Below, in pieces: positions 1 to 7,219 of a stretch of 24,524 nt of DNA (the stretch's first letter is position 1; every line of letters begins with the position of its first letter). The stretch is taken from positions 1 through 24,524 of IMG/VR virus record IMGVR_UViG_3300021137_000094. The stretch is one strand, 5' to 3'. The translations under genes and the position numbers were made by a program. The stretch comes from a virus. A model generated the notes under the pieces. It did no database searches, was not told the DNA's origin, and saw only the letters and a program-made list of their open reading frames with translations.

Positions 1-1
1 T

Positions 2-298
2 GTGGTTGCTGTGGTAGCAACACTTCCTACCATAGAAGAGGGTGTAATCGCCGTTGTGCGGGGCCATCCTCATTCTACTAAGGTTTGTCATGAACCAGCA
101 TTTGCAGGATATTTCATCCACTACAAAGAGAAAGTGGATGGGGCACCCGAGGATCATCATTTTCACGGGTGGTATATTGTGCAGAATATGAAGTTTTATA
201 AATCATCAAACAACACATGGTTCATTGGCGATAATGGAGCAAAAGATTATGTTGTTGTGTACCCAGACATAACGGGATTGACTTGTAAGGATCAATAA
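2..298 (+). CDS. Hypothetical phage protein, 5' end possibly outside the window
   Basis: The frame is open from the first bases of the window. The first possible start is a GTG at position 2, so the true start may lie upstream. At least 98 codons, ending with TAA at 296-298. The product is rich in His and aromatic residues (a HHFHGWY stretch near residue 54) and has no signal peptide or membrane segment in the visible part. I do not recognise the family. It is followed by a hairpin-containing intergenic gap. Confidence 0.6.
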   Translation: MVAVVATLPTIEEGVIAVVRGHPHSTKVCHEPAFAGYFIHYKEKVDGAPEDHHFHGWYIVQNMKFYKSSNNTWFIGDNGAKDYVVVYPDITGLTCKDQ

Positions 299-305
299 CT
301 AGCCG

Positions 306-345
306 TTAGATTCGCATAAAATGTGCGAATTACAGCATAATCTAA
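306..345 (+). other. Nested hairpin between genes
   Basis: TTAGATT (306-312) pairs with AATCTAA (339-345), and ATTCGCA (310-316) pairs with TGCGAAT (324-330). The two stems share the bases ATT, so they can be partly nested or alternative. There is no T-run, so it is not a standard intrinsic terminator. It could act as an mRNA 3' end or processing site. Confidence 0.4.
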
Positions 346-387
346 TAGACAACAACACAAGGCAGCTGACAATATATTAGGCACAAA

Positions 388-669
388 ATGAACAATTATT
401 TACTACCGACAGACGAAAACTTTGTAGAAGATATAGCAAAAGCTATTGCTAGAAGTAGACTTCTAGCAGATGCTGATGTTGTTGTGGATGAGATGTTAGG
501 TGATGGTTTTGATATCGAATCCGCATTGGAAGAGGTTATAACTCCTATCTTTGAACAGATGTGGCAGGATAATTCCAGAAATAGTCAGTACCAACGAAAG
601 ATGTATAGAGAAGATGCTCGTGTAGCAATCTCCGCCATAAACCTAAAGTTACTCACGATGGTAGAGTAG
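388..669 (+). CDS. Small acidic hypothetical protein
   Basis: 93 codons, ATG start with only a weak upstream TTAGG as ribosome site. The product is acidic and probably helical (for example IAKAIARSRLLADAD near the N-terminus). No signal peptide, metal site or membrane segment is visible. Family not recognised. It stands between a hairpin and a T4-type late promoter box at 673-680. Confidence 0.65.
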   Translation: MNNYLLPTDENFVEDIAKAIARSRLLADADVVVDEMLGDGFDIESALEEVITPIFEQMWQDNSRNSQYQRKMYREDARVAISAINLKLLTMVE

Positions 670-672
670 GGA

Positions 673-680
673 GATAAATA
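673..680 (+). promoter_or_regulatory. T4-type late promoter box (GATAAATA)
   Basis: GATAAATA differs by one base from the T4 late consensus TATAAATA. It lies 18 nt before the ATG at 699. The same variant recurs at 6019 and 13192 on the plus strand and at 4782 and 23215 on the minus strand, always upstream of a gene. Confidence 0.5.
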
Positions 681-701
681 CATCAATGAGGCCCATTGAT
701 G
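681..701 (+). promoter_or_regulatory. Perfect inverted repeat holding ribosome site and start codon
   Basis: CATCAATG (681-688) and CATTGATG (694-701) are exact reverse complements around a 5-nt loop. The Shine-Dalgarno GAGG (688-691) straddles stem and loop, and the ATG (699-701) of the next gene is in the 3' arm. In RNA made from an upstream promoter this hairpin would hide the start. RNA starting about 6 nt after the late box at 673-680 would lack part of the 5' arm and be open. Confidence 0.5.
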
Positions 702-980
702 ACTAATTCCCTATTCTTTAAAATCAAAGATAGCGTTGACATAGATAAACATAAACTACTCGAACTTTTCTTTAAAGACTGGGTAGATGATTCGTGTGAA
801 AATCAGGTCCATTATAATATCGAAAGAGATGTAAAGAAAGATTGGGAACCCGGAATGGTTCACCATCAAGAGACATTTCGCGTAGATTTCGAAAGGCGAG
901 AAGATGCTGTGGCCATGTGCCTTAAAGGTGTCCCGCAGGAATTTCAAAAATATTTGGAAGTAGTTAAGCAGATTGCTTGA
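699..980 (+). CDS. Hypothetical phage protein
   Basis: I chose ATG 699 over the in-frame TTG at 696 because GAGG sits 7 nt upstream. About 93 residues, charged, with a mixed alpha/beta look and no membrane segment. The stop (978-980) overlaps the -35 element of the next promoter (TTGACG, 977-982). Family not recognised. The hairpin over its start suggests translation depends on which promoter is used. Confidence 0.7.
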   Translation: MTNSLFFKIKDSVDIDKHKLLELFFKDWVDDSCENQVHYNIERDVKKDWEPGMVHHQETFRVDFERREDAVAMCLKGVPQEFQKYLEVVKQIA

Positions 981-1006
981 CGGTTAGTATATAAGTCTTT
1001 ATACTA
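977..1006 (+). promoter_or_regulatory. Sigma70-like promoter with overlapping inverted repeat
   Basis: TTGACG (977-982), 17-nt spacer, TATACT (1000-1005). An inverted repeat TAGTATA (985-991) / TATACTA (1000-1006) spans spacer and -10 box and could be an operator. It would drive the HNH gene at 1030. Confidence 0.6.
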
Positions 1007-1029
1007 GCTATAGAGATAGAAAGAATAAA

Positions 1030-1617
1030 ATGAGTGATACCCTAATATTAAACGCTGATGGCATGCCCTTGTCGCATGTACCATTGTCTGTCATAACATG
1101 GCAGGTAGCGATGCGACTTATGTTCCTGGATAAGGTACGGGTATTAAAGACCTACGATGAATGGATAGTTAGATCGCAATTTTTGGAAATGAAGGTCCCA
1201 TCTATCGTTATCATGACTGAACAAGTTAAGTGGAGTAAGACACTCAAGTACAGCAGAGCCAACGTGTACCTGCGCGATGACTTCACATGCCAACTTCAGA
1301 CTACTGGTCGTTGTAAGGATGCTCATGGTAAGGTAAAGCTAACTGAATTGACTCTTGACCATGTGGTCCCAAAATCGCATGGTGGTAAGACCAATTGGTT
1401 AAATGTAACTACTTCCTGCAAGACCTGTAATAGTGATAAGGGTGCTGACCATACGGTTATTCCAAAAAAGAAGCCGCATAAGCCGACCTATTACGAAATC
1501 TTAGCTAAGAGAAAGACATTGCCAATTCACATCCGTGATGAAGAATGGAAATTCTACTTAGATTGGCCAGAACACCTGGTTAAAGTTTTGCCGCAACCAA
1601 CCGGCCCTGCAAGTTAG
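1030..1617 (+). CDS. HNH endonuclease
   Basis: 195 residues. The C-terminal half carries an HNH nuclease core: LDHVVPKSHGGKTNWLNVT (His of the LDHV motif, central Asn in NWLN) followed by CKTCNSDKG, whose Cys pair with the upstream Cys at about residue 87 probably binds a structural zinc. The N-terminal part (ILNADGMPLSHVPLS) is of the type seen in the McrA/HNH group common in bacteria and phages. Metal-dependent nicking or cutting of DNA is expected. It has its own sigma70-like promoter and a strong terminator right after it, so it is a single-gene unit, as expected for a free-standing mobile nuclease or a packaging-type HNH. The target is unknown. Confidence 0.85.
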   Translation: MSDTLILNADGMPLSHVPLSVITWQVAMRLMFLDKVRVLKTYDEWIVRSQFLEMKVPSIVIMTEQVKWSKTLKYSRANVYLRDDFTCQLQTTGRCKDAHGKVKLTELTLDHVVPKSHGGKTNWLNVTTSCKTCNSDKGADHTVIPKKKPHKPTYYEILAKRKTLPIHIRDEEWKFYLDWPEHLVKVLPQPTGPAS

Positions 1618-1638
1618 ATACTAGCTAACTGCTCCTAG

Positions 1639-1665
1639 AAAAGCACCTTCGGGTGCTTTTCTTTT
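1639..1665 (+). terminator. Intrinsic terminator after the HNH gene
   Basis: AAAAGCACC (1639-1647), TTCG loop, GGTGCTTTT (1652-1660), then CTTTT. A 9-bp stem with a UUCG loop and T-run. Confidence 0.9.
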
Positions 1666-1666
1666 G

Positions 1667-1674
1667 GGTAAATA
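1667..1674 (+). promoter_or_regulatory. Late promoter-like box (GGTAAATA) abutting a start codon
   Basis: GGTAAATA is followed after 4 nt by the ATG at 1679. No ribosome site fits between them, so the expected transcript is leaderless. Confidence 0.4.
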
Positions 1675-1678
1675 CTAT

Positions 1679-2122
1679 ATGAATTATATACAAATATATG
1701 AAAATCTAATAGATAGGGCACAACATCGTCTCCTGGAAGGCTATGTTGAACGTCATCATATAGTCCCTAAATGCCTACAAGGAACAGATGATTCTATAAA
1801 CATAGTTTCTCTTACTCCTGAAGAGCATTATCTAGCCCATTTATTACTCATAAGAATTCACCCTCATGTAAAAGGATTATTATATGCCGTAAAGCTAATG
1901 TCTGGTCAGAGTAATAATAAGAAATATGGGTGGGTTAAACGACGTTTATCTAAAACTGGATTTACTCAGGAACATAAGGATAATCTATCCAGAGCGCAGA
2001 AAGAAAAAGCCGATTCCAGAACCTTAGAAGATATTAAAGCAAGATGGGCTAAAGGGGAGGCTAAACGTCAATTGAAGAAAGATTCTGCTATTATAACTGC
2101 ACTTATCTACGCTATAACCTAA
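1679..2122 (+). CDS. HNH homing endonuclease
   Basis: About 147 residues from ATG 1679 (an in-frame TTG at 1664 lies in the terminator T-run and is unlikely). The nuclease core is ERHHIVPKCLQGTDDSINIV followed by SLTPEEHYLAHLLL: paired His, central Asn and distal His of the phage HNH homing family. The C-terminal part, with GFTQEHKDNLSRAQKEKA, is the helix-rich DNA-binding type (NUMOD-like). It should make site-specific cuts in related phage DNA to spread its own gene. It sits directly after a terminator and a late box, as an inserted element. Base composition is more A+T-rich than the flanking genes. Confidence 0.85.
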   Translation: MNYIQIYENLIDRAQHRLLEGYVERHHIVPKCLQGTDDSINIVSLTPEEHYLAHLLLIRIHPHVKGLLYAVKLMSGQSNNKKYGWVKRRLSKTGFTQEHKDNLSRAQKEKADSRTLEDIKARWAKGEAKRQLKKDSAIITALIYAIT

Positions 2123-2229
2123 AAATCGTCCAATAAATTATCAATAAAGTGTACGAATCTTAATCTATATGGTAAATATCTGCGTATAGAATTGCTCTTA
2201 CAACTAAACCATTTTAACGGAGAACAACA

Positions 2230-2523
2230 ATGGCAAAAGCAAACAAGAAAGTGGCAGCACCAGCAGCAGCAGTAGAAGTACCTGTGGCAGAAACTGCACC
2301 AACAACAACATCAGTAGAACCAGTTCAGCTTACAATTGCTGATCTACAACTATTGGCTCGCGTGGTTGATTTGGCATCACGCCGCGGCGCATTCCAGGCT
2401 GGTGAATTATCACAAGTCGGTGACGTATTCAACAAGCTATCAGGCTTCCTAACATATGTAGAAAGCACACAGAAAACAGAAGAAGCTTCAGCAGAAGCGC
2501 CAGTAGAAGCACCAGCAGCATAA
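2230..2523 (+). CDS. Conserved T4-like phage protein with Ala/Pro-rich ends
   Basis: 97 residues with GGAG as ribosome site 8 nt before the ATG. Low-complexity ends (Ala/Pro/Val/Glu) flank a central conserved block, LTIADLQLLARVVDLASRRG. From memory this block resembles a small protein found in many T4-like phages of aquatic bacteria; the function is unknown to me. The weak box GGTAAATA at about 2170-2177 may be its late promoter. A strong hairpin terminator follows immediately. Confidence 0.75.
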   Translation: MAKANKKVAAPAAAVEVPVAETAPTTTSVEPVQLTIADLQLLARVVDLASRRGAFQAGELSQVGDVFNKLSGFLTYVESTQKTEEASAEAPVEAPAA

Positions 2524-2526
2524 TTA

Positions 2527-2546
2527 AAGGGGCTTCGGCCCCTTAT
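2527..2546 (+). terminator. Hairpin terminator
   Basis: AAGGGGC, TTCG loop, GCCCCTT. The T-run is short, but the GC-rich stem directly after a stop codon fits a terminator or an mRNA-protecting 3' hairpin. Confidence 0.75.
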
Positions 2547-2557
2547 AAGGAGGGCTT

Positions 2558-3292
2558 ATGGCCATAGAAAACTTAAAGAAGCACGCCGGGCAGCTTTTAA
2601 ATACCGGAGTCCGTGTAGCGGTAGTATTTAGAAAACTTCCTAACGATGAAAACAATTGTTTAATCGTTGAGACAGAACGCTTACCAGACAGCTATCACGA
2701 CTACTTAATCCAATGCTTAAATAGCAAAGAAGCTGTAGAAACAAACGACTTCTACGAAGTATTAAATCGTAGAACTTTCCCAGATGGTTTGAATTGCTTA
2801 ACAGCACTCCACCAACGCGGATTTTTGCGTAAGGAACCTGTAACTAACATTACAATGCTTCCTTTACCTGGTCAGGCAGTTCCTTTAGCACTTATTAATG
2901 CAACTATTGACAAGAAGGTTGATGAATATGTAGCTAGACAGAATGCTATGGCGTCACCTACTGTTGCTGAAACAGTAGCTCAAGCACAGAAGCAGAATCC
3001 GGTAGAAGTTGCTAAGGGTCTTATCATCCAGGCAGAACTATTAGAAAAAGATGCTGCTGCGAAGCGTGAAGAAGCATACGCACTCGATCCTGATTCAAAA
3101 CCGGGTAAGGGTCGCCCTGCACTACCATCTGATGTTAAAGCTGTGAAGCTTGAAGAACAGAAGACCAAGCGTCGAGAACGTGATCAACGAAACGCCGCTG
3201 AAGCCAAGGTAGAAAAGAAAGAGGCAGTCATTGATGCTAAGGTAGCAGCAAAACTCAAACGAGATGCTGCTCGGGTAGCGGCTACCAAGTAA
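2558..3292 (+). CDS. Conserved phage protein with Lys/Ala-rich helical tail
   Basis: 244 residues with a very strong ribosome site (AAGGAGGG). Residues 1-115 form a folded part with the blocks NTGVRVAVVFRKLPND and DSYHDYLIQCLNS. Residues 150-244 are Lys/Ala/Glu-rich and probably a long basic coiled coil. This arrangement matches a conserved T4-like phage protein family of unknown role (recalled, not searched). A terminator follows. The strong ribosome site suggests high expression, which would suit a virion or DNA-associated protein; that is inference. Confidence 0.75.
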   Translation: MAIENLKKHAGQLLNTGVRVAVVFRKLPNDENNCLIVETERLPDSYHDYLIQCLNSKEAVETNDFYEVLNRRTFPDGLNCLTALHQRGFLRKEPVTNITMLPLPGQAVPLALINATIDKKVDEYVARQNAMASPTVAETVAQAQKQNPVEVAKGLIIQAELLEKDAAAKREEAYALDPDSKPGKGRPALPSDVKAVKLEEQKTKRRERDQRNAAEAKVEKKEAVIDAKVAAKLKRDAARVAATK

Positions 3293-3302
3293 ATCTTATC
3301 AT

Positions 3303-3331
3303 AAAACAGCCGGTTTTCCCCCGGCTGTTTT
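3303..3331 (+). terminator. Intrinsic terminator
   Basis: AAACAGCCGG and CCGGCTGTTTT flank a short TTTTCC loop. A GC-rich stem with flanking A and T runs, possibly bidirectional. Confidence 0.85.
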
Positions 3332-3333
3332 CA

Positions 3334-3341
3334 TATAAATA
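3334..3341 (+). promoter_or_regulatory. T4-type late promoter, exact TATAAATA
   Basis: Exact match to the T4 late promoter consensus, directly downstream of a terminator and 18 nt before the next start codon. Confidence 0.7.
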
Positions 3342-3359
3342 ATAGGAGGTACTAGGGAG

Positions 3360-3704
3360 ATGAGTAATATGGCAAAGAAAACAACGACGAGTTTTAATAT
3401 TGACAGGGCTATTAGCAGGATTGCTAAACCATCTGTATTTGATCGTATAGTAAAAGAAATAGATGCTAAAGAGATTCCATCAAAGTATATAGAACAGATC
3501 CTTGTTCAATATTACGACGGTAATGTTGTTGAACTGAAGGGTGAAGAATTAACTCATCCTATCCCTGTAAACAAAAATGCTACATGGGAAGTTATGGAAG
3601 ATTCATTTAAGAAAATGAGAGATGTAAAAATCTTCATTAACACAGACAAGCTAGAAAAAGATATAAATGAATTGGTTGAAGTATATTTAGGAAATCATTG
3701 TTAA
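3360..3704 (+). CDS. Hypothetical late phage protein
   Basis: 114 residues from ATG 3360 or 111 from ATG 3369; AGGGAG at 3354-3359 is better spaced for the second. Lys-rich, with predicted helices (DRIVKEIDAKEIPSKYIEQIL) and no signal peptide. Preceded by an exact late promoter, so probably made late as a virion or assembly protein. Its last bases overlap the stop of the convergent minus-strand gene by 4 nt. Family not recognised. Confidence 0.7.
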   Translation: MSNMAKKTTTSFNIDRAISRIAKPSVFDRIVKEIDAKEIPSKYIEQILVQYYDGNVVELKGEELTHPIPVNKNATWEVMEDSFKKMRDVKIFINTDKLEKDINELVEVYLGNHC

Positions 3705-4759
3705 GCACTGAACCTCTTTTCTAACCATTCGAAATCATTGATCAACCTGAGCTTCTCAGGTTGATCCTTATGTGCTTTACCGAACCCGGCGCCATCAATA
3801 GCACCCATTATAGCAAAATCCCCAAATTCTCTATCTTCTCCCTTTGTACACCAAACAGCCAATCGATGTTCTGTTTCTGTATTATCCTGATTTGGGATTA
3901 TCTTAGAAGCAAGTTTCACACATTCTCTAAACCCACTGCGCCATGCAGAGAATGGATCTGTATTAAACTTAGTAATATTACTTACTTCCGGAATCACCTT
4001 AAGACTCTTTGATACAGTTGTCGTAAAGTCAATCGGAGAGCCTAGATATGTTTTTAATGCCTTTGTAGGAAATAATTTTACTCCACCATAACCATATTCC
4101 AAATCATTTACTGGATTATGTGAATGCCATACATGAACAAAAGTATCCTCGAGTGGATGAGGTTGAAAATCAAATTTGAATGTAGATAAGATTTGTGCAT
4201 CAGCATCAACTACGTAGAACATCTCTGTTTCTGCTAAACGGGCCGCTAATTTATGCGCTCTTAGAATACCTTTTTCATTATGTAATCTTTTTGTTCGAGG
4301 GAATCTCTCTTTTAATTTTTCGTAATTTGCCTCGGCATACTCTTCATCGTAGCTTAAGAATACAATATCAAAGACTGGGTAAGTATAAATCTTTTCAGTA
4401 TGAATTCTAAGTCTTATATTTCCATTTTCTAATTCTTTATCACAGAACTCAGTAGGATTTTCTAATACAGCATCTGTGTTATATAATCTAACCGTGCTAT
4501 CATTATCCCAGATATGAACATAATCTTCGTTTTCTTCGGGTCTGTAGTAAAAGTCGAAACTGGGAAATAGGATTTCCTTGTCAGTCTTAATCACATAGAA
4601 ATATTGCCCAATACAACTGGACGCCATTTGTGTTATTATCCTTGTCGTAAGTTCTAAATTATCGGAGTAAATTTTTTCGATTTCTCCAACCCTCTCACAT
4701 ATCTTATCTGCTATGTGTTCAGTTTGAAAGTCATAAAGTATAAAAATAGTCTGCTTCAT
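3701..4759 (-). CDS. Glycosyltransferase-like protein with internal duplication
   Basis: 352 residues. The second half contains FDIVFLSYDEEYAEANYEKL, then FYVVDADAQILSTFKFDF with a DxD-type metal/nucleotide-sugar motif (VDADA), then FVHVWHSHNPVNDLEYGYGG. The first half repeats the same order in degraded form: FYVIKTDKEILFPSFDFYY then YVHIWDNDSTVRLYNTDAVL, with DAD replaced by KTD. I read this as a tandem domain duplication in which only the C-terminal copy kept the catalytic motif. A role in glycosylating virion proteins or host surface is plausible but unproven. A late box (GATAAATA) lies upstream on the same strand. Confidence 0.65.
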   Translation of the reverse strand: MKQTIFILYDFQTEHIADKICERVGEIEKIYSDNLELTTRIITQMASSCIGQYFYVIKTDKEILFPSFDFYYRPEENEDYVHIWDNDSTVRLYNTDAVLENPTEFCDKELENGNIRLRIHTEKIYTYPVFDIVFLSYDEEYAEANYEKLKERFPRTKRLHNEKGILRAHKLAARLAETEMFYVVDADAQILSTFKFDFQPHPLEDTFVHVWHSHNPVNDLEYGYGGVKLFPTKALKTYLGSPIDFTTTVSKSLKVIPEVSNITKFNTDPFSAWRSGFRECVKLASKIIPNQDNTETEHRLAVWCTKGEDREFGDFAIMGAIDGAGFGKAHKDQPEKLRLINDFEWLEKRFSA

Positions 4760-4781
4760 AAGGATCCGTTAAGTATAGTGT

Positions 4782-4789
4782 TATTTATC
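4782..4789 (-). promoter_or_regulatory. T4-type late box on the minus strand (GATAAATA)
   Basis: Reading the minus strand, GATAAATA ends 22 nt before the ATG of the glycosyltransferase-like gene. Confidence 0.5.
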
Positions 4790-4798
4790 TTGCTTCTG

Positions 4799-4828
4799 TT
4801 GACTTAAAATAGAATTATACATTATAAT
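4799..4828 (+). promoter_or_regulatory. Sigma70-like promoter
   Basis: TTGACT (4799-4804), 18-nt spacer, TATAAT (4823-4828). The 22-nt leader holds AAGGAA before the ATG at 4851. Confidence 0.7.
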
Positions 4829-4850
4829 ACTCGTAATATCAAGGAATGTC

Positions 4851-5369
4851 ATGAAAAATTTATTTGCCACATTGGTTGCTGTATTTGCTATGTCTTCGGT
4901 AGTAGCCGAAGATACGAGCTGGAAAATTACAGAAGTACCGGGCAAAGATAAAGCAATTGTCGGGTATATCTACCATGTTGGTGCAGTAGGTACGCAAGTA
5001 GGTGCCAAGACTGAAAAAGTTGTCACAAGTCTACGATTTGTATGTTCAACAAAGATTTCTACTCAGAGAGATAATGATCCGCTTATCGTTCTATACTGGA
5101 ATACAATGACTGGCGTCAGCACGCAACATGTTCTATCAAGAACTTCAGCAGATCCTCTTGATCGTATATTTCAATGGGAACAGGATGGTCCTCTCTTGAT
5201 ACGATCGGTAAATGAATCTAAAGATATAATTCAGAAGATGAGACTTAGTAAAAATATATCTTTCACATGGTTAGGTAATGATGCTGTGCGCCGTACAACA
5301 ATATTTGATCTTCGCACCTTTGATTCACATTTAGGCGAATTCAATGCATTATGCAAGACAGAATTATAA
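4851..5369 (+). CDS. Exported hypothetical protein
   Basis: 172 residues, ATG with AAGGAA ribosome site. N-terminus MKNLFATLVAVFAMSSVVA is a typical Sec signal peptide with cleavage expected after residue 19. The mature part is mostly beta-like, with Cys at about 64 and 168 that could form a disulfide. Family not recognised. It lies behind a sigma70-like promoter at the head of a block of exported phage proteins (also at 5398, 6446 and 9202), which suggests action in the periplasm or at the envelope. Confidence 0.75.
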   Translation: MKNLFATLVAVFAMSSVVAEDTSWKITEVPGKDKAIVGYIYHVGAVGTQVGAKTEKVVTSLRFVCSTKISTQRDNDPLIVLYWNTMTGVSTQHVLSRTSADPLDRIFQWEQDGPLLIRSVNESKDIIQKMRLSKNISFTWLGNDAVRRTTIFDLRTFDSHLGEFNALCKTEL

Positions 5370-5372
5370 ATA
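5365..5372 (+). promoter_or_regulatory. T4-type late box, exact TATAAATA
   Basis: Exact consensus overlapping the end of the previous gene, 25 nt before the ATG at 5398. Confidence 0.55.
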
Positions 5373-5397
5373 GGTATATAACCCCCTGGACTATACT

Positions 5398-5739
5398 ATG
5401 AAATACTTTTCGAACAATCTACGCTTCGTAGTTGTTCTCTCAGCGATACTTGCCGTCTTTTTAACAAACTGGATAGTTGAGAATGAAACAACAGAGTTAG
5501 ATCGTGAATCCTTACACTTCGATCATAATGTTGCCAATATAAAGAGTATAGACGCGCAATTTGCTAATAAGAAGCTATATCTTAATGTGCATCTTAATCA
5601 AGATACTTCTTGTAAAGAAATTATGAATTCTCTGGCTATACAGCCTTTAATAGTGAAAGGTAAGATCTATACACCGAGCTGCCACCGCATCGATATATCA
5701 TTGATTAAGATTGTATATGTTGAAGTTGTAGAAGCATGA
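5398..5739 (+). CDS. Small membrane-anchored protein
   Basis: 113 residues. A hydrophobic segment near residues 9-27 (RFVVVLSAILAVFLTNWIV) after a basic N-terminus looks like a signal anchor, leaving about 85 residues outside the cytoplasm. Two Cys (about 76 and 98) could pair. The late box at 5365 lies upstream. The stop overlaps the next start as ATGA, so translation is probably coupled. Family not recognised. Confidence 0.7.
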   Translation: MKYFSNNLRFVVVLSAILAVFLTNWIVENETTELDRESLHFDHNVANIKSIDAQFANKKLYLNVHLNQDTSCKEIMNSLAIQPLIVKGKIYTPSCHRIDISLIKIVYVEVVEA

Positions 5740-6014
5740 AGGAATTTGTATTAGTTGAGTTTCTAACCCTTCTGGCAGATAAATTGCTGCTCATGGGAAA
5801 ACTTGAAGAATTAGGAAATGATTTTGAGCTTATTAAGTCCGATTATGAATGGGACATGGCAGATGATTTAACTCCTGACTACGAATGGGTTCGGATATCT
5901 GGGCGTATCAATTCGGCCTGTGCAACCGTAATTAAATTGCAGGATCCTTTTCTTTCGGAACGTATGCGTATCTCGTATATCCCCGAAGACCTAAAGAATA
6001 AATACCGCACGTGA
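5736..6014 (+). CDS. Small acidic hypothetical protein
   Basis: 92 residues, start coupled to the previous stop by ATGA overlap. Acidic, Asp/Glu/Trp/Tyr-rich middle (SDYEWDMADDLTPDYEWVR). No export signal. Family not recognised; the operon position links it to the membrane-anchored protein before it. Confidence 0.65.
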   Translation: MKEFVLVEFLTLLADKLLLMGKLEELGNDFELIKSDYEWDMADDLTPDYEWVRISGRINSACATVIKLQDPFLSERMRISYIPEDLKNKYRT

Positions 6015-6018
6015 AACA

Positions 6019-6026
6019 GATAAATA
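6019..6026 (+). promoter_or_regulatory. Late box abutting a start codon (GATAAATA)
   Basis: GATAAATA followed after 4 nt by the ATG at 6031. No ribosome site fits; a leaderless late transcript is expected. Confidence 0.5.
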
Positions 6027-6030
6027 CTGG

Positions 6031-6414
6031 ATGACCACTATAGCACAAATCCAGGCATTGCCAACAAGTCCATTTGAAGGTAGTGGGCTGGTTGCAATTG
6101 TTATTACAAGCGGTGTTCCTAGCTACTTCAAACTCACAGGATCAGAATTGAATAGAATTGTTTCGTTCAATTGGTATCCTAAGAATCCTGCAAGCGTTAT
6201 GTTTGAAACAAGGAAACTTATTCTTGTTGACAACACATATGGCACATTTATGGTTCGAGTAATGGATAATTTCTTAAACATAAATGATCGAGGCGGCAGA
6301 ATTAGCTTCCAATTAGATGATGGAACAGTTATATCTGCACCAGTAGTGACATATGGTCCAGTAAGTGTTGGTCCATTATGGCAAGCGCCAGCGTCTGGAC
6401 TCAACACCGGTTGA
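6031..6414 (+). CDS. Hypothetical late protein, possibly structural
   Basis: 127 residues, beta-rich, low in Lys and Cys, Gly/Pro/Val-rich end (APVVTYGPVSVGPLWQAP). This composition fits a virion or Ig-like decoration protein, but I see no diagnostic motif. It is directly preceded by a late promoter box with no room for a leader. The 3' end overlaps the -35 region of the promoter for the peptidase gene. Confidence 0.65.
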   Translation: MTTIAQIQALPTSPFEGSGLVAIVITSGVPSYFKLTGSELNRIVSFNWYPKNPASVMFETRKLILVDNTYGTFMVRVMDNFLNINDRGGRISFQLDDGTVISAPVVTYGPVSVGPLWQAPASGLNTG

Positions 6415-6439
6415 TTTTATCTTACATTTGTTTTATAAT
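6411..6439 (+). promoter_or_regulatory. Sigma70-like promoter giving a leaderless start
   Basis: TTGATT (6411-6416), 17-nt spacer, TATAAT (6434-6439). The ATG at 6446 is 6 nt after the -10 box, about where transcription should begin. Confidence 0.65.
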
Positions 6440-6445
6440 ACTAAA

Positions 6446-7219
6446 ATGAAACATCTGATTCTAGCCGTGTGCGCGGCAACTGCACTAATAGGTAATGTCG
6501 AGGCAAGAGGTAATAGGACTCGCATTGCTTCTATTCCTGTATTCAGTGCAAAGAGTTATATTGTGGCAAGCGAAGACGGAACTATACTAAAAGAACAGGA
6601 TAGTGACACAATCCGCCCTATTGCCTCAATCAGTAAGCTTATGATCGCATTACTTGCGTCAGAGCAAGATCTTACAGAATCTTTAGCAATTCCAAAGAAG
6701 CGACAGGTGCATAGTAGCATCCCGTACAAGTTAGCATCGCTTACACGATACGAATTGTTGACACTTGCGCTTGTTAGATCAGATAACTTTGCTGCTCAAA
6801 TCTTATGCATCAATCTACCTAATTGTGTAGAGCGTATGAATGAGAAAGCACAGGAAATCGGTATGACTAGTACACACTATGAGGAACCGACGGGGTTGGA
6901 TAAGGGTAATGTTAGTACCGCACATGATTTATTGAAGTTGCTTATGGTAGCATCCTTAAGTGGTACTATTAAAGATATATCACATCAACCAAATGCAGAG
7001 ATAGTAATATATAAGAGGTCAATCAAAGTAAATAATACCAATCCACTAACAAGTAAATTGGATATTATTTTATCTAAGACTGGATTTACTAATCCAGCAG
7101 GTGGCTGTCTTGTAATGATAATGAATTCAGCAGTTGGACAGCGTATATATGTCTTGCTCGGAAGTAGGAACGGGCATACTCGAATTCCCGATATGATGAA
7201 ATTAGTCAATGAAACATGA
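6446..7219 (+). CDS. Penicillin-binding D,D-peptidase (S11 / PBP7-like), exported
   Basis: 257 residues from ATG 6446. A longer frame from 6365 would run through the previous gene and hide the signal peptide. N-terminus MKHLILAVCAATALIGNVEA is a signal peptide. All three active-site motifs of serine D,D-peptidases are in order: SISK (residues 61-64, nucleophile Ser61 and Lys64), SDN (112-114) and KTG (211-213), plus the PTGLD block near 148 typical of the S11 family. Length fits PBP7/PbpG-like endopeptidases or DacA without its C-terminal domain. It should cut D-Ala peptide bonds in the host periplasm. Possible roles are help in lysis, wall remodelling or blocking other phages. The promoter is sigma70-like, so it is probably not late-only. 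Unusual cargo for a phage. Confidence 0.85.
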   Translation: MKHLILAVCAATALIGNVEARGNRTRIASIPVFSAKSYIVASEDGTILKEQDSDTIRPIASISKLMIALLASEQDLTESLAIPKKRQVHSSIPYKLASLTRYELLTLALVRSDNFAAQILCINLPNCVERMNEKAQEIGMTSTHYEEPTGLDKGNVSTAHDLLKLLMVASLSGTIKDISHQPNAEIVIYKRSIKVNNTNPLTSKLDIILSKTGFTNPAGGCLVMIMNSAVGQRIYVLLGSRNGHTRIPDMMKLVNET

